The notes under the pieces were generated by a model. It did no database searches, had not been told where the DNA came from, and was given only the letters and a program-made list of their open reading frames with translations. The position numbers and the translations under genes are program-made. Shown here piece by piece: positions 16,895 through 26,712 of a DNA stretch of 64,000 nt. Location of the stretch: contig SSEL01000014.1 of NCBI GenBank assembly GCA_008012315.1, forward strand, positions 62,001 to 126,000, in the 5' to 3' direction. Within the stretch, counting starts at the first letter, position 1; every line of letters begins with the position of its first letter. Source of the stretch: Rhodospirillaceae bacterium. GTDB lineage: Bacteria > Pseudomonadota > Alphaproteobacteria > Dongiales > Dongiaceae.

Positions 16895-19025
16895 CGAGGG
16901 TCACCTTGCTCACTTCCATCAGTTCTTCCAGCGGGATCGGACAGGCCTGCCGGTTACGGGCAGATTCGACAAACTGTGCCACGCAGGCATTATTGCCCTT
17001 GTCCTGGCGCCAGAGGGACGAATTGACCCGGCGTGGCCAGCCGAAGCCGCGAACGGAGCGGAAGTTATCAATTTGCAGCACGCGGTTGCCGGCGAAGATT
17101 TCAACCCGTTCCTTCGGGAAGGATTTATGGCCATTCGCCGCATAGACGATGGTGCAGAGCGAGCCGTCAGCATATTGCAGGGTGAAGCTGACTTTATCAT
17201 CACGCCGATCCGTGACAGGCAGGCCCGCCATGGAGGTGACCTGCATGCCCGTTACCGGCGACCCGACCAAATAGGTGGCCAGGTCGATGAAATGGCAGGC
17301 CTCGCCGATGATCCGGCCGCCACCGGCCTGGTCGTCCTGCGACCAATGCTCCCGCGGAATCGCGCCGGCATTGATGGTCATCAGGATGATTTTCGGCTCC
17401 TGCAATGTCCGCAGCTGTTCCTTGCAGCGGCCGATCAGCGGTGAGAAGCGGCGATTGAAGCCGACCATGAGCCGGCTGCCGAGATGCGGCTCTCGCCGGA
17501 AGAGGTCCTCGAGACGGGTAAGCTGTTCGGTCGTGGTCACCAGCGGCTTTTCCACAAAGACATATTTGCCCTCTGTCAGAGCCGTCTCAACCAGCGAAGC
17601 ATGGCTGTCGTGACGCGTCGCAATGACAACCGCATCTATCCGCGGGTTTTCCAGGATCTCCCGAAGATCGGTGGTCGCCATGCTCGAGCCGAATTTCTTC
17701 GCCGCTCGCGCCGCGGACACACCACCGAGCGAGGCAATGGCCGTACAGCTCGCGGACGCCTTGCTGAAGGCGGGGAACAGGACCTTGTTGGCATAGCCGC
17801 CGGCGCCAATGAAGCCGACCGACAGTTGACGGTCCTGCTCAACCGTTTTGGCCTGTGGCAAATAGACGACATGAGGCCGCGTTTCCGCCGTACCGATCTC
17901 GCCTGCCACCGCCGCGTCATTTCGATATCGCAGCAGGATGCCAAGCGATCCGCCAGCCTCCAAGGTCGCATAGGCTTCCATGGCGGAATCAATTTGAAAG
18001 CGGTGAGACAAGAGCGGGTCCAGGTCGATCTGGCCGCTCGACATGATCGACAGGAGCGCATCGAAATTCCGCTGCGCCGTCCAGCGGACGAAAGGCAGGG
18101 GGTAGTCATTGCCTTTTTGCTCGTATTGCGGGTCGTATCGTCCAGGGCCGTAGGAGCAGGAGACCTGGAATGTCAGTTCCTTCTCATAGAAATCCGCCCG
18201 CTGCAATTGCAAGCCGACAACGCCGACCAGAACGACCCGGCCGCGCTTGCGGCACATCTGGGCTGCCTGATGGACGGGATCGTTGCTTTTGGTTGCCGCG
18301 GCGATCACGACGGCATCGACGCCGACGCCTTCTGTCATGCCAATGGCCGTGGCAACCGGATCCACGTCATCCCGGCCCAGCTCGATGACTTCGGCGCCGA
18401 ACTGGCGTGCGAGTTCGAGACGTCGGCCGGGAAAATCGATGCCGATGACCCGGCAACCGCTGGCGCGCAGCAACTGGACGGAAATCAGGCCGATCAGGCC
18501 GAGACCGATGACGGCGACGGTCTCGCCCAAGGTGGTATTCAGCAAACGAATGCCTTGCAGGGCGATGGCGCCGAGCACGGTGAAGGCGGCACTTTCGTCC
18601 GAAACGTTGTCTGGCACATGGGCACAAAGATTTTGCGGGACGCAGACGACCTCGGCATGCGGGCCATTCGAAACAACGCGGTCGCCAACGGAAAACTGCG
18701 TCACGCCTTCGCCGACGCCGATGACGGTCCCGACATTGCAGTAGCCAAGGGGGATAGCCTGGTCCAGTTTGCCTTGGACGGCTTCAATGGTCGGCAAAAG
18801 CCCGTCCGTTTTTATCTTATCGACCACTTCCCGGACTTTGTCGGGTTGCTGCCGCGCCTTGTTCAGGAGATTGGCTTTTCCGAAATCGATCAGCATCTTT
18901 TCCGTGCCGGCGGAGACGATGGAACGGCTTGTTCGGATAAGAACATGATTGCTGCGGATAAGCGGCTGGGGAACGTCTTCCAGCCAAACTTCGCCATTCT
19001 TTAGGCTCTGCAATACCTGCTTCAT
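16869..19025 (-). CDS. Fused zinc-type dehydrogenase / Gfo-Idh-MocA oxidoreductase
   Basis: The product has 718 residues in two enzyme halves. Residues 1-355 form a medium-chain dehydrogenase with VAVIGLGLIGLISVQLL as the NAD-binding loop. Residues about 395-718 form a Gfo/Idh/MocA oxidoreductase with VGFIGAGGYANKVLFPAF and the catalytic-loop motif FVEKPL. Such bi-domain proteins recur in bacterial polysaccharide loci and probably act on a nucleotide sugar, perhaps two successive redox steps. The zinc-ligand Cys residues of classical alcohol dehydrogenases are not evident in the first half. Substrate unknown. Confidence 0.87.
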   Translation of the reverse strand: MKQVLQSLKNGEVWLEDVPQPLIRSNHVLIRTSRSIVSAGTEKMLIDFGKANLLNKARQQPDKVREVVDKIKTDGLLPTIEAVQGKLDQAIPLGYCNVGTVIGVGEGVTQFSVGDRVVSNGPHAEVVCVPQNLCAHVPDNVSDESAAFTVLGAIALQGIRLLNTTLGETVAVIGLGLIGLISVQLLRASGCRVIGIDFPGRRLELARQFGAEVIELGRDDVDPVATAIGMTEGVGVDAVVIAAATKSNDPVHQAAQMCRKRGRVVLVGVVGLQLQRADFYEKELTFQVSCSYGPGRYDPQYEQKGNDYPLPFVRWTAQRNFDALLSIMSSGQIDLDPLLSHRFQIDSAMEAYATLEAGGSLGILLRYRNDAAVAGEIGTAETRPHVVYLPQAKTVEQDRQLSVGFIGAGGYANKVLFPAFSKASASCTAIASLGGVSAARAAKKFGSSMATTDLREILENPRIDAVVIATRHDSHASLVETALTEGKYVFVEKPLVTTTEQLTRLEDLFRREPHLGSRLMVGFNRRFSPLIGRCKEQLRTLQEPKIILMTINAGAIPREHWSQDDQAGGGRIIGEACHFIDLATYLVGSPVTGMQVTSMAGLPVTDRRDDKVSFTLQYADGSLCTIVYAANGHKSFPKERVEIFAGNRVLQIDNFRSVRGFGWPRRVNSSLWRQDKGNNACVAQFVESARNRQACPIPLEELMEVSKVTLDVASRARS

Positions 19026-19052
19026 GATGAATACCTGTGCATCGTCACGCGC

Positions 19053-20252
19053 CTAGTTGGCGGCATGAATTGGGGTATGGGTGTCCGTGATACGCGGGCC
19101 CTGGGATCCGGCCTGGTGGATCGTCTGCATGACATCCACATATTGCTGATAGCGCCCAGCCGGGGTGTTGTATTTCTTCAGTTCTTCTCGGCCCAATTGC
19201 ACGATGTGACTATAAAGGTCCGGACGTTCCCTCAATTCGGCAAGCCGCATGGCAGCGTCATGCTCATTATCGAATTCAAAATAGATAGCGGCCGGGCCGC
19301 AAGCGCTTCGCGCCCATTCGAGATCGCTGACGACCAGCGGCCGCTCCATGATCCAGGATTCCATGACATTGTTGCTGACGCTCTCGCCGCGCGACGGCAG
19401 AATGACCGCATCGCAGGATCTATAAAGTTCCGCACATCCTTCGGCGGGAACCGGGCCGATATTGTCGATCATATCGGACACACCAAGCTGGGCGGCTTGA
19501 TGAAGAATATCGATCGTCTTCTGATCACCTTGGCGAAGCGTGAGGATGAAGCGAATATCGGAATTGCGGTTGAGCTGGCGCAACTGACGGGCAATGCGCG
19601 GAACAAGCTCGATATTCTTGTGAACGCGATAGCCGGACAGCATCAATACCCGGAAGCCGCCGGGCAGCTCATCGCATAATTGCTTCACGGCTGCATGGGT
19701 CCTATCCGGCGATACAAGCGAGCTGATGCTGGGCTGCACATGGAAAATCTTTTTCGCCGGCAGGCCATGAATGCGTTGAGCCCGCAACACGATGGCTGCA
19801 CTCTCGACGATCAGGGCATCGGCTCTTTTCAGGCTATGGCTGCGGTAAGCATCAGTGATGCGCTTCTTGATGCTATCCACGAAACCGTGGCGAACCCAGG
19901 CGTCGAGCTCCGGATAGAAGAGATTCCAATAGGCGCAGCCGACCACATTGGTCACGCCGCGCAGCCAGGGCGTGGGGCCGAACTGCGTGTAGACGATATC
20001 GGGCTTGTAGCTCGCAACAAGTCGGCGGATGCCGAAAAGCTCGAAGGAGACTCGCGATGCGATATCGCTGCCAATGATGGCCAGTATTTTAATATTGTGG
20101 CTTTCAGCGAGTTTCGTGAACGGCGTGCCCTCGGTTGCGACGATTCCCCATTCGTGTTCACCGCCGATCGATCGTGCCTGTGCCACGAAATCGAGGCCCA
20201 CCTGAACGCCACCGCCACTCTTGAGTGGTACGAGGTTCAATAGAATTTTCAT
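19053..20252 (-). CDS. Glycosyltransferase family 4/1-like
   Basis: The product has 399 residues. The N-terminus MKILLNLVPLKSGGGVQVGL has the nucleotide-sugar GT-B glycine-rich loop. The C-terminal half has FRVLMLSGYRVHKNIELVPRIA and LYRSCDAVILPSRGESVSNNVMESW, the donor-binding E-rich motif. A cytoplasmic sugar transferase of repeat-unit assembly is likely. It lies between galE and the fused oxidoreductase with 27 to 46 nt gaps. Confidence 0.85.
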   Translation of the reverse strand: MKILLNLVPLKSGGGVQVGLDFVAQARSIGGEHEWGIVATEGTPFTKLAESHNIKILAIIGSDIASRVSFELFGIRRLVASYKPDIVYTQFGPTPWLRGVTNVVGCAYWNLFYPELDAWVRHGFVDSIKKRITDAYRSHSLKRADALIVESAAIVLRAQRIHGLPAKKIFHVQPSISSLVSPDRTHAAVKQLCDELPGGFRVLMLSGYRVHKNIELVPRIARQLRQLNRNSDIRFILTLRQGDQKTIDILHQAAQLGVSDMIDNIGPVPAEGCAELYRSCDAVILPSRGESVSNNVMESWIMERPLVVSDLEWARSACGPAAIYFEFDNEHDAAMRLAELRERPDLYSHIVQLGREELKKYNTPAGRYQQYVDVMQTIHQAGSQGPRITDTHTPIHAAN

Positions 20253-20298
20253 TGTCGTATCTCGCTCATCATCGATTTGTTGCTACCTGCCAGGCTGG

Positions 20299-21300
20299 CT
20301 ACGAAGCTTTACGCTGCTTGACCTGTTGCCGTGTGTCCTGGTGCCAACGCACAGCGGAATCGACGATCGTGGCCAGATCGGATTCACGTGTTTGCCAATT
20401 CAGTGCCTGTCGTGCCTTGCTGGCATCGGCGTAGAGGGCGGCGGGGTCACCCTGGCGTCTGGCGATGACGCGCTTGGGCACCGGCCGGCCGATGCGGTTT
20501 TCCACCGCGGAGATGACGTCCAGCACCGAATATGCTTTGCCGTTTCCGAGATTGAAGGCATGAAAGCCTTCCTGGTCATCCAGGTAATCCAGGGCAGCGA
20601 CATGGGCTCGCGCCAGGTCATTTACATGGATGTAGTCGCGAAGGCAGGTCCCATCTTCGGTATCGTAATCGTCACCATAGACGTCGATGGCCGGCCGATT
20701 CCCCAATGCGGTCTCAATCACCAGCGGAATGAGATGCGTTTCGGGGTCGTGGGCCTCGCCAATCTCGCTTTCCGGATTAGCACCGGCGGCGTTGAAATAG
20801 CGTAGTGCCGCAACGCGGAAATCATGGGCGGTGGCGAAATCCGTCAGCATGGATTCGGTTGCCGCCTTAGTGCGGCCATAGGGATTGATCGGCTTCTGGG
20901 ATTCGGCTTCGCTGATCGGTAGCTTTTCCGGAATGCCATAGACCGCGCAACTGCTGGAAAAGACGATTTTTCTGACATCGGTGGCTTGCATGGCGGTCAA
21001 GAGGGACAAGGTGCCCCCGACATTCACGTCGTAATAGTGGCCGGGATCGACGAAGGACTGGCCCACCAGGGACAAGGCTGCAAAGTGGATGACCGCCGAA
21101 ACCCGATGGCGGCAGATGACGTCGACAAGACGTTCGGATTGACGGATATCGATCTTTTCCAGGGGACCCCAGCGCACGGCCCAGTCATGTCCGGTTGTCA
21201 AGTTGTCGACTGTAATGGGGCAATATCCGGCATCGGCAAGAGCCTTGCAGGTATGACTGCCGACATAGCCGGCACCGCCGGTGACCAGAATGTTCTTCAT
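20299..21300 (-). CDS. galE: UDP-glucose 4-epimerase
   Basis: The product has 333 residues and is a short-chain-type extended epimerase. The Rossmann loop is GGAGYVGSHTCKALADAG, the catalytic residues are in VFSSSCAVYG and YGRTKAATE (Ser/Tyr-x3-Lys), and YFNAAGANPESEIGE is typical of GalE. It interconverts UDP-glucose and UDP-galactose, and possibly the N-acetylated forms, to supply repeat-unit sugars. It is 8 nt downstream of a glycosyltransferase gene in the same operon. Confidence 0.93.
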   Translation of the reverse strand: MKNILVTGGAGYVGSHTCKALADAGYCPITVDNLTTGHDWAVRWGPLEKIDIRQSERLVDVICRHRVSAVIHFAALSLVGQSFVDPGHYYDVNVGGTLSLLTAMQATDVRKIVFSSSCAVYGIPEKLPISEAESQKPINPYGRTKAATESMLTDFATAHDFRVAALRYFNAAGANPESEIGEAHDPETHLIPLVIETALGNRPAIDVYGDDYDTEDGTCLRDYIHVNDLARAHVAALDYLDDQEGFHAFNLGNGKAYSVLDVISAVENRIGRPVPKRVIARRQGDPAALYADASKARQALNWQTRESDLATIVDSAVRWHQDTRQQVKQRKAS

Positions 21301-21308
21301 GCGAACTC

Positions 21309-22577
21309 CTATTCCGCCGGCGCACCGGCATGTCGGCGTCGGTCGTTTGCCGTCGTCGATTGAGCGACACGCCGGATGATGTCGAGGAAAGTGGCGGCTA
21401 ATTTGTCACGATCGTAATGCGTCCTGACATAGTCGGCTCCGTTGCGCCCCAAGGCCGACACATGATCGCGGTCGTCAGCCAACCGGCGGATTGCGGCACT
21501 TAATTCCTCTGCCGATTCCGGCGTGATCAGGATGCCGCTTTGCGCCGCCTCGATAATACGGGCGCTTTCACCGACGACGCCAAGAATGATCGGTCGTTCC
21601 ATTGCCATGCTCTCGAAAATCTTCGACGGTATAACGGTTGAGAACAGGGGCAAGTTTCGCAATAAAACGAGGCTGGCATCGGAAATCGACCAGATTTGCG
21701 CCATTTTTTCCTTCGGCATCTCGTCCAGCATCACGACATTGTCCAGGCCGCGTTTGTCACGTTCTTCCTTGAGGCCCGCTTTGGCGGCACCGTCGCCAAC
21801 CATCAGAATGGCAATATCGGCCCGGTCCCGCAGAATTTCGGCCGCTTCCAGAATGGTCTTCAGGCCGTGAGCCATGCCATGGGTCCCGACATAGGCAGCC
21901 ACGAATTTGTCATTGAGGCCCAGTTCCCCAGCCCAAGCGGTGTCCCGGTCCCGCCGCTGGAAAGTCGAGAGATCGACGCCGTTGGTGATGACGGCGATCC
22001 GGTCGGGCTTGCCACCATGGTTGGCGACGTGTTGGACGAAGGATTCGGTGACAACGACGATCTGATCGGCCTTGCGATACGCGAAGCGCTCAAGCCATTC
22101 CAGGAGTCCGATGATCGCTTTCGATTTTATGGCACCGACGGCGAGAATGGATTCCGGCCATAGATCGCGAATTTCCAGGATCCAGCGCGCCCGCCGCAAC
22201 CGACTGGCGACATAGCCGGCGAGGCCGGCAAAAAACTGGGGCGAGGTTGAAATGACGACGTCTGGCCGCTTGACGAAGCAGGAGGCGGCGATGCTCATCA
22301 GCATGAAGACGACATAATTGAGGGTACGCAGCAGAAAACCCTCGTTCGCGGTGGCAAAAGTCCAGACACGGACGACATCGATGCCGTCGATCCGGTCGCG
22401 CTGCCACAAGCGATTGCGATAGCCGGGGAAGATGACGCCGCGCGGGTGATTTGGTACGCAAGTGACCACCGTAACATCGGCACCGGCCTGAACCCAGCGG
22501 CGGCAATGCTCATAGGTGCGCGAAGCCGGCGCGTTCACCTCGGGTGGAAAGTAGTGCGTCAGAAACAGAATACGCAT
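21309..22577 (-). CDS. Glycosyltransferase family 4, WbuB-like
   Basis: The product has 422 residues. It starts MRILFLTHYFPPEVNAPASRTYEH, the characteristic opening of WbuB-type transferases, followed by VVTCVPNHPRGVIFPGYRNRLW and the donor-domain AYVGTHGMAHGLKTILEAAE. WbuB proteins add N-acetyl-L-fucosamine in some O-antigens; specificity here is unknown. The ATG directly abuts the stop of the upstream heparinase-like gene, so translation is coupled. Confidence 0.9.
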   Translation of the reverse strand: MRILFLTHYFPPEVNAPASRTYEHCRRWVQAGADVTVVTCVPNHPRGVIFPGYRNRLWQRDRIDGIDVVRVWTFATANEGFLLRTLNYVVFMLMSIAASCFVKRPDVVISTSPQFFAGLAGYVASRLRRARWILEIRDLWPESILAVGAIKSKAIIGLLEWLERFAYRKADQIVVVTESFVQHVANHGGKPDRIAVITNGVDLSTFQRRDRDTAWAGELGLNDKFVAAYVGTHGMAHGLKTILEAAEILRDRADIAILMVGDGAAKAGLKEERDKRGLDNVVMLDEMPKEKMAQIWSISDASLVLLRNLPLFSTVIPSKIFESMAMERPIILGVVGESARIIEAAQSGILITPESAEELSAAIRRLADDRDHVSALGRNGADYVRTHYDRDKLAATFLDIIRRVAQSTTANDRRRHAGAPAE

Positions 22578-24275
22578 CTACAGCCTCTTAATCGTCCAGG
22601 AGAGATTGGCGGGCAGGGCGCGACGCAACGAGATCACCAGAACATCATTGGGAATCGCCTTGCCGAATTCCGGCATATAGATGCCCTGGCCGATCTTGGC
22701 CGCACTGCCCGAGTCAATATTGTCGAAGGCGATCTCGGCAACAGGTGTGCTGCTGGTTCGCTCGCGGACGAGGAACCGGCCATAATCGGCCGTCGCGTAG
22801 AGATCGGGATGGAAATGTACGAAGAGCTCGATCAGATGCGTGCCGACACCCGAGAGGGCGTCCTGGATGTCGATGCGGCCCTCAACCGGGAAAGCATGGA
22901 TGCGGCGCTTGTGATCGATCTTGCCTGCCAGCCGGCGATAGCCGTGATGGACCCCGCTCATGGAAATGCTATGTTGCCCAACCGACATGTCGAGATGTTG
23001 GACACTGGCCGGCCTGGCAACGCGGAATACGTGCCAGATTTCCGACTGCTCCATGCCGTCGATGCGAATTGTGTTATGGCCCTCGGTGCTTCGTGCATAG
23101 CGGCGCGTTGGGCTATCCTCGTAGTCGCAAACGCCGCTATCGACGATGACGCGGCGCCCCTTCAGTGACAGCTCGAAACTCAAGGCGTCACAATGACCGT
23201 GGCCGGGTTGATAGTCGGGACCGATCGGGCCGCAATCCCAGAGAAGCGTATCATTTTCATAGCGATAACCGTAATAACCGGCATCACTCAGTTTAATGAC
23301 GCGGCTTTCATCCGGCTCATGACTGGGACGATAGGAAATGAGCTTTTCGGCATAGGCAATGAGCGCTTCCGTTTTGGCGGCGATACCCATCGCCGAATCA
23401 TTGAGGAGCGCAATATCGCCGTCAGGCATGGTGACATCGCTGAGATAGTCCAGGGCGCGGCGAGCGGTATTGTCGAGCGGCTCGCGCAGCGCATCCAGCT
23501 CGGAGCCAGGATTTTGTAAGATCAGGTTGAGAAGATCGAGCACATCTTCGGTACAGATGGCATGATACATGGGCGATCGTTCGTAATGGCCGCCATCCGC
23601 CAGAAACTGCTCCTGAATTTCATCAAGCAACAGTCGGCGGGCCTGAGTTCGCCAGGCGGCGGCTTCGTTGCCGCGGAAGAAGCAGCCGGCAAAAGCCATT
23701 GCCTTCAGGTTCTTGAACAGGTGATTGGCCTGGATGTGATATTCGAGATTGGCGGCGAGCCAGCGCCCCTGAACGTATAGGCTGCGTTCCATCTCGGCGA
23801 GCGGAAGGCCGGCGCGCTGAGACGAGGCATATAGTTTGATCCAGTTCACCAGCCGCAACGAAACCGGATAAGGCTCCCAGGCAATCTCGGTACCGATCTG
23901 ATTATGGTTGATCCAGCCCGTGATCAAGGAAGCGGCCTGGTCGCCCCGGAAATTCGGCGCGGTCAGGTAATCGAAATAATGCAGATTGTATCGCCATAAC
24001 TTCGGCAGCTCACGGCTCTGCCAATCGATGTCGGACATGTTCATCCGATGCGGCAAGCCGATGAAACGAAACGTCCCATTGCCCTCGTAACTGGATGGTG
24101 CCGGCACCGGCGGCAGCAATTTGAAATCGGAGTTTGGTGTAATTCCATCCGGTGCCGGTACTGCAACCGGCGTCGACCGTCTCAGGCGGCGGTAAATTTG
24201 CCATAGCAACTGACGCGGCTTCAGTTGCGAAGCCGTACGCGTGGCTAGAATCATGCGTTGAATATTCGTCGTCAC
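22578..24275 (-). CDS. Heparinase II/III family protein (alginate-lyase fold)
   Basis: The product has 565 residues. An N-terminal all-helical toroid region (about 60-300, WRYNLHYFDYL, HIQANHLFKNLKAM) precedes the heparinase II/III beta-sandwich with GHGHCDALSFELSLKGRRVIVDSG and HNTIRIDGMEQSE. Family members are polysaccharide lyases that cut uronate-containing chains, or epimerase-like enzymes. I see no clear signal peptide; the N-terminus is MTTNIQRMILATRTASQLK. Members lacking signals are common in exopolysaccharide gene clusters and may act on the product's uronate residues. WecC in this locus would provide such a residue. Confidence 0.87.
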   Translation of the reverse strand: MTTNIQRMILATRTASQLKPRQLLWQIYRRLRRSTPVAVPAPDGITPNSDFKLLPPVPAPSSYEGNGTFRFIGLPHRMNMSDIDWQSRELPKLWRYNLHYFDYLTAPNFRGDQAASLITGWINHNQIGTEIAWEPYPVSLRLVNWIKLYASSQRAGLPLAEMERSLYVQGRWLAANLEYHIQANHLFKNLKAMAFAGCFFRGNEAAAWRTQARRLLLDEIQEQFLADGGHYERSPMYHAICTEDVLDLLNLILQNPGSELDALREPLDNTARRALDYLSDVTMPDGDIALLNDSAMGIAAKTEALIAYAEKLISYRPSHEPDESRVIKLSDAGYYGYRYENDTLLWDCGPIGPDYQPGHGHCDALSFELSLKGRRVIVDSGVCDYEDSPTRRYARSTEGHNTIRIDGMEQSEIWHVFRVARPASVQHLDMSVGQHSISMSGVHHGYRRLAGKIDHKRRIHAFPVEGRIDIQDALSGVGTHLIELFVHFHPDLYATADYGRFLVRERTSSTPVAEIAFDNIDSGSAAKIGQGIYMPEFGKAIPNDVLVISLRRALPANLSWTIKRL

Positions 24276-24293
24276 AGCCGCAATACCCGCAGA

Positions 24294-25466
24294 TCAGGCA
24301 ACTTTACGGGAGAGGTCGGTGCCGCCTGCATTCCGAAGGATATCGGCGATGCGTGATGCGGCCCGGCCGTCGCCGAACGGATTGAGGGCACGGATGGTGT
24401 CGGCGCTTTCAGCGCTATCACCCAAGGCCAGTTCGATTTCCGAGATGATACGGTCCGGATCGGTTCCGACCAGCCGCGCCGTGCCGGCGGCGACCGCTTC
24501 CGGCCGCTCCGTCACGTCACGCATGACAAGAACCTTCTTGCCCAGCGCGGGTGCTTCTTCCTGAATGCCGCCGGAATCGGTCAGGATCACATCGGCCCGG
24601 CCCATCAGCCAGACGAAAGGCAAATATTCAACTGGCTTGATCAACGCCACATTGGCCAGGTCACCGAGCACACGATTGACCGGCTCCTGGACATTCGGAT
24701 TGAGGTGGACGGGGTAGGTGAATTGAAAATCCGGATTGCGCGTCGCGAGTTCGCGTATCGCAATGCAGATATTTTCAAAGCCTTGACCGAAACTTTCACG
24801 CCGATGGCCGGTTACCAGAATATGGCGGTGGGCCCTATTCGACAGCCGGTGGTGAAGATGGTCGCCAAACAATGCTTGCCAATGCTGCTTGCCGATTTCT
24901 TCCACCTTTCTTTTGGCAATCAGCAGCGCGTCGATGACCGTATTCCCGGTCACCCAGATTCGGTCCGACTGGACGCCTTCGGCGATCAAATTCCCTCGCG
25001 CGCCGATGGTCGGCGCGAAATGGAACTGTGCCATGCGACCGACAATCTGCCGGTTGGCCTCCTCCGGGTAGGGGGAGAGGAGGTCGCGCGTGCGCAACCC
25101 CGCCTCGACATGTCCAACCGGAACCTGCTGATAGAAGGCGGCAAGAGCCGCCGCCATCGCCGTTGTCGTGTCGCCATGCACGAGAACGACGTCCGGCTTC
25201 AACTCGCGAATGACATCGCGGATGCGTTCGAGAATGGAAATCGTAATATCATACAAATCCTGCTTTTCCCGCATCACATTCAGGTCGAAGTCCGGTGTGA
25301 TGCTGAAATCCTGCAAGGCCCGATCGAGCAATTGCCGATGCTGCCCTGTGACACAGACTTTGCAATCGATATCCGCCGAGCGCGAGAGCGCCAGGACGAC
25401 CGGGGCCATCTTGATGGCTTCAGGCCGGGTGCCGAAAACGACAAGAACTCGTTGCTGTCGGGTCAA
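24294..25466 (-). CDS. wecB: UDP-N-acetylglucosamine 2-epimerase (non-hydrolysing)
   Basis: The product has 390 residues of the WecB family. Landmarks are VVFGTRPEAIKMAPVV at the N-terminus, HVEAGLRTRDLLSPYPEE, the allosteric/active-site segment LVTGHRRESFG, and LTDSGGIQEEAPALGKKVLVMRD. It converts UDP-GlcNAc to UDP-ManNAc in the cytoplasm. Its ATG overlaps the stop of wecC (ATGA), so the two are translated together and jointly supply UDP-ManNAc uronate. Confidence 0.95.
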   Translation of the reverse strand: MTRQQRVLVVFGTRPEAIKMAPVVLALSRSADIDCKVCVTGQHRQLLDRALQDFSITPDFDLNVMREKQDLYDITISILERIRDVIRELKPDVVLVHGDTTTAMAAALAAFYQQVPVGHVEAGLRTRDLLSPYPEEANRQIVGRMAQFHFAPTIGARGNLIAEGVQSDRIWVTGNTVIDALLIAKRKVEEIGKQHWQALFGDHLHHRLSNRAHRHILVTGHRRESFGQGFENICIAIRELATRNPDFQFTYPVHLNPNVQEPVNRVLGDLANVALIKPVEYLPFVWLMGRADVILTDSGGIQEEAPALGKKVLVMRDVTERPEAVAAGTARLVGTDPDRIISEIELALGDSAESADTIRALNPFGDGRAASRIADILRNAGGTDLSRKVA

Positions 25467-26701
25467 AGCATGCCTCGCGTATCGATGACGACCTTTTCCT
25501 TCAAATCCATGGATTTCAGCTTCCGGAACGGCCGGTGATCGACGAGAACGACGACGATATCGGCGCGTTCGATGGCTTCTTCCAGGGAGACGAGCTCCAA
25601 TTCCGGGTGATGCCTGATATTCGGTTCGCAGATAAGAAGATCGGCAATCTTCTCGTCTTTCAGCCGCCGGACGATTTCGAGTGCCGGCGACATGCGGAGA
25701 TCATCGACATCCGCCTTGAAGGCAAGCCCCAGGCAGGCGATGACCGGGTTGCGGAATTTCGCCGCCGCCGCCGTGACGCGGGTGACGACCCAATCGGGCT
25801 TGTTGTCGTTCACCTCTCTGGCCGTTCGAATGAGCCTTGCCTCGTTCGGCGCCTTGGCGACGATGAACCAGGGGTCGACCGCGATGCAGTGACCGCCAAC
25901 ACCCGGGCCGGGGCGCAGGATATTGACCCGGGGATGCTTGTTGGCGAGATCGATCACCTCCCAGACGCTGATGCCGATACGGTCGCAAATCATCGACAGC
26001 TCATTGGCGAAGGCGATATTGACGTCCCGGAAAGAGTTCTCGACCAGCTTGGCCATTTCCGCTGTACTGGCCGTGGTGCGGAGAACCTCGCCGCGCACGA
26101 ATTCTTCATAGAAATCGGCCGCGACATCCGTGGATTGCTCGTTGATGCCGCCGACGATCCGATCGTTCTCGACCAGTTCCGTCAGGATCCTGCCCGGCAA
26201 GACGCGTTCCGGGCAATGGGCGACAAACACGTCCCGTCCGATATCAAGCCCGCTCGCTTTCAACCCTTCGGCAACGATATTGGCCGTTGTTCCGACCGGG
26301 CTGGTGGATTCCAGGATGACGAGATTGCCCGGGCGAACATGTTGCGCCAATTCACGGGTCGCGTTCTCGATATAGGAAAGATCCGGCTCGAAGCCGTCCT
26401 TGAACGGTGTGGGGACGGCGATAACGAAGATGTCGGCTTCAGCCAATTGGGTGCTGGCCTGCAAACGGCCCGACTGGACGGCGGAGCGGACCAGGACATC
26501 GAGATCCGGCTCGACGATATGCACATTGCCGGAATTGATCGTTTCGACGACCTGAGGTGAGATATCCACGCCAAGAACATCGTATCCCTTGGTGCCAAGC
26601 AGCGATGCGGTTGGCAACCCGATATAGCCAAGGCCGATCACGCAGATCTTTTTGCGATTCTGACTAACCGGTGCATCGGCTGCCATTTTCAGGGCGGTCA
26701 T
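25463..26701 (-). CDS. wecC: UDP-N-acetyl-D-mannosamine dehydrogenase
   Basis: The product has about 412 residues of the UDP-glucose/GDP-mannose dehydrogenase family. Residues near 20-35 hold the NAD loop CVIGLGYIGLPTASLLG. The catalytic Cys is in GPGVGGHCIAVDPWF. It oxidises UDP-ManNAc twice to UDP-ManNAc uronate. The open frame extends 13 codons upstream, but GGAG lies 5 nt before the ATG at 26701, just after the stop of the ATPase gene, so I chose that start; the tandem ATG at 26704 is possible too. Confidence 0.94.
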   Translation of the reverse strand: MTALKMAADAPVSQNRKKICVIGLGYIGLPTASLLGTKGYDVLGVDISPQVVETINSGNVHIVEPDLDVLVRSAVQSGRLQASTQLAEADIFVIAVPTPFKDGFEPDLSYIENATRELAQHVRPGNLVILESTSPVGTTANIVAEGLKASGLDIGRDVFVAHCPERVLPGRILTELVENDRIVGGINEQSTDVAADFYEEFVRGEVLRTTASTAEMAKLVENSFRDVNIAFANELSMICDRIGISVWEVIDLANKHPRVNILRPGPGVGGHCIAVDPWFIVAKAPNEARLIRTAREVNDNKPDWVVTRVTAAAAKFRNPVIACLGLAFKADVDDLRMSPALEIVRRLKDEKIADLLICEPNIRHHPELELVSLEEAIERADIVVVLVDHRPFRKLKSMDLKEKVVIDTRGML

Positions 26702-26712
26702 CATATCTCCTT

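Noticed and set aside
17484-19004. 506-codon plus-strand frame across the fused oxidoreductase gene
   Set aside because: Asp/Gly/Arg-rich translation without any family resemblance; it mirrors the conserved minus-strand protein.
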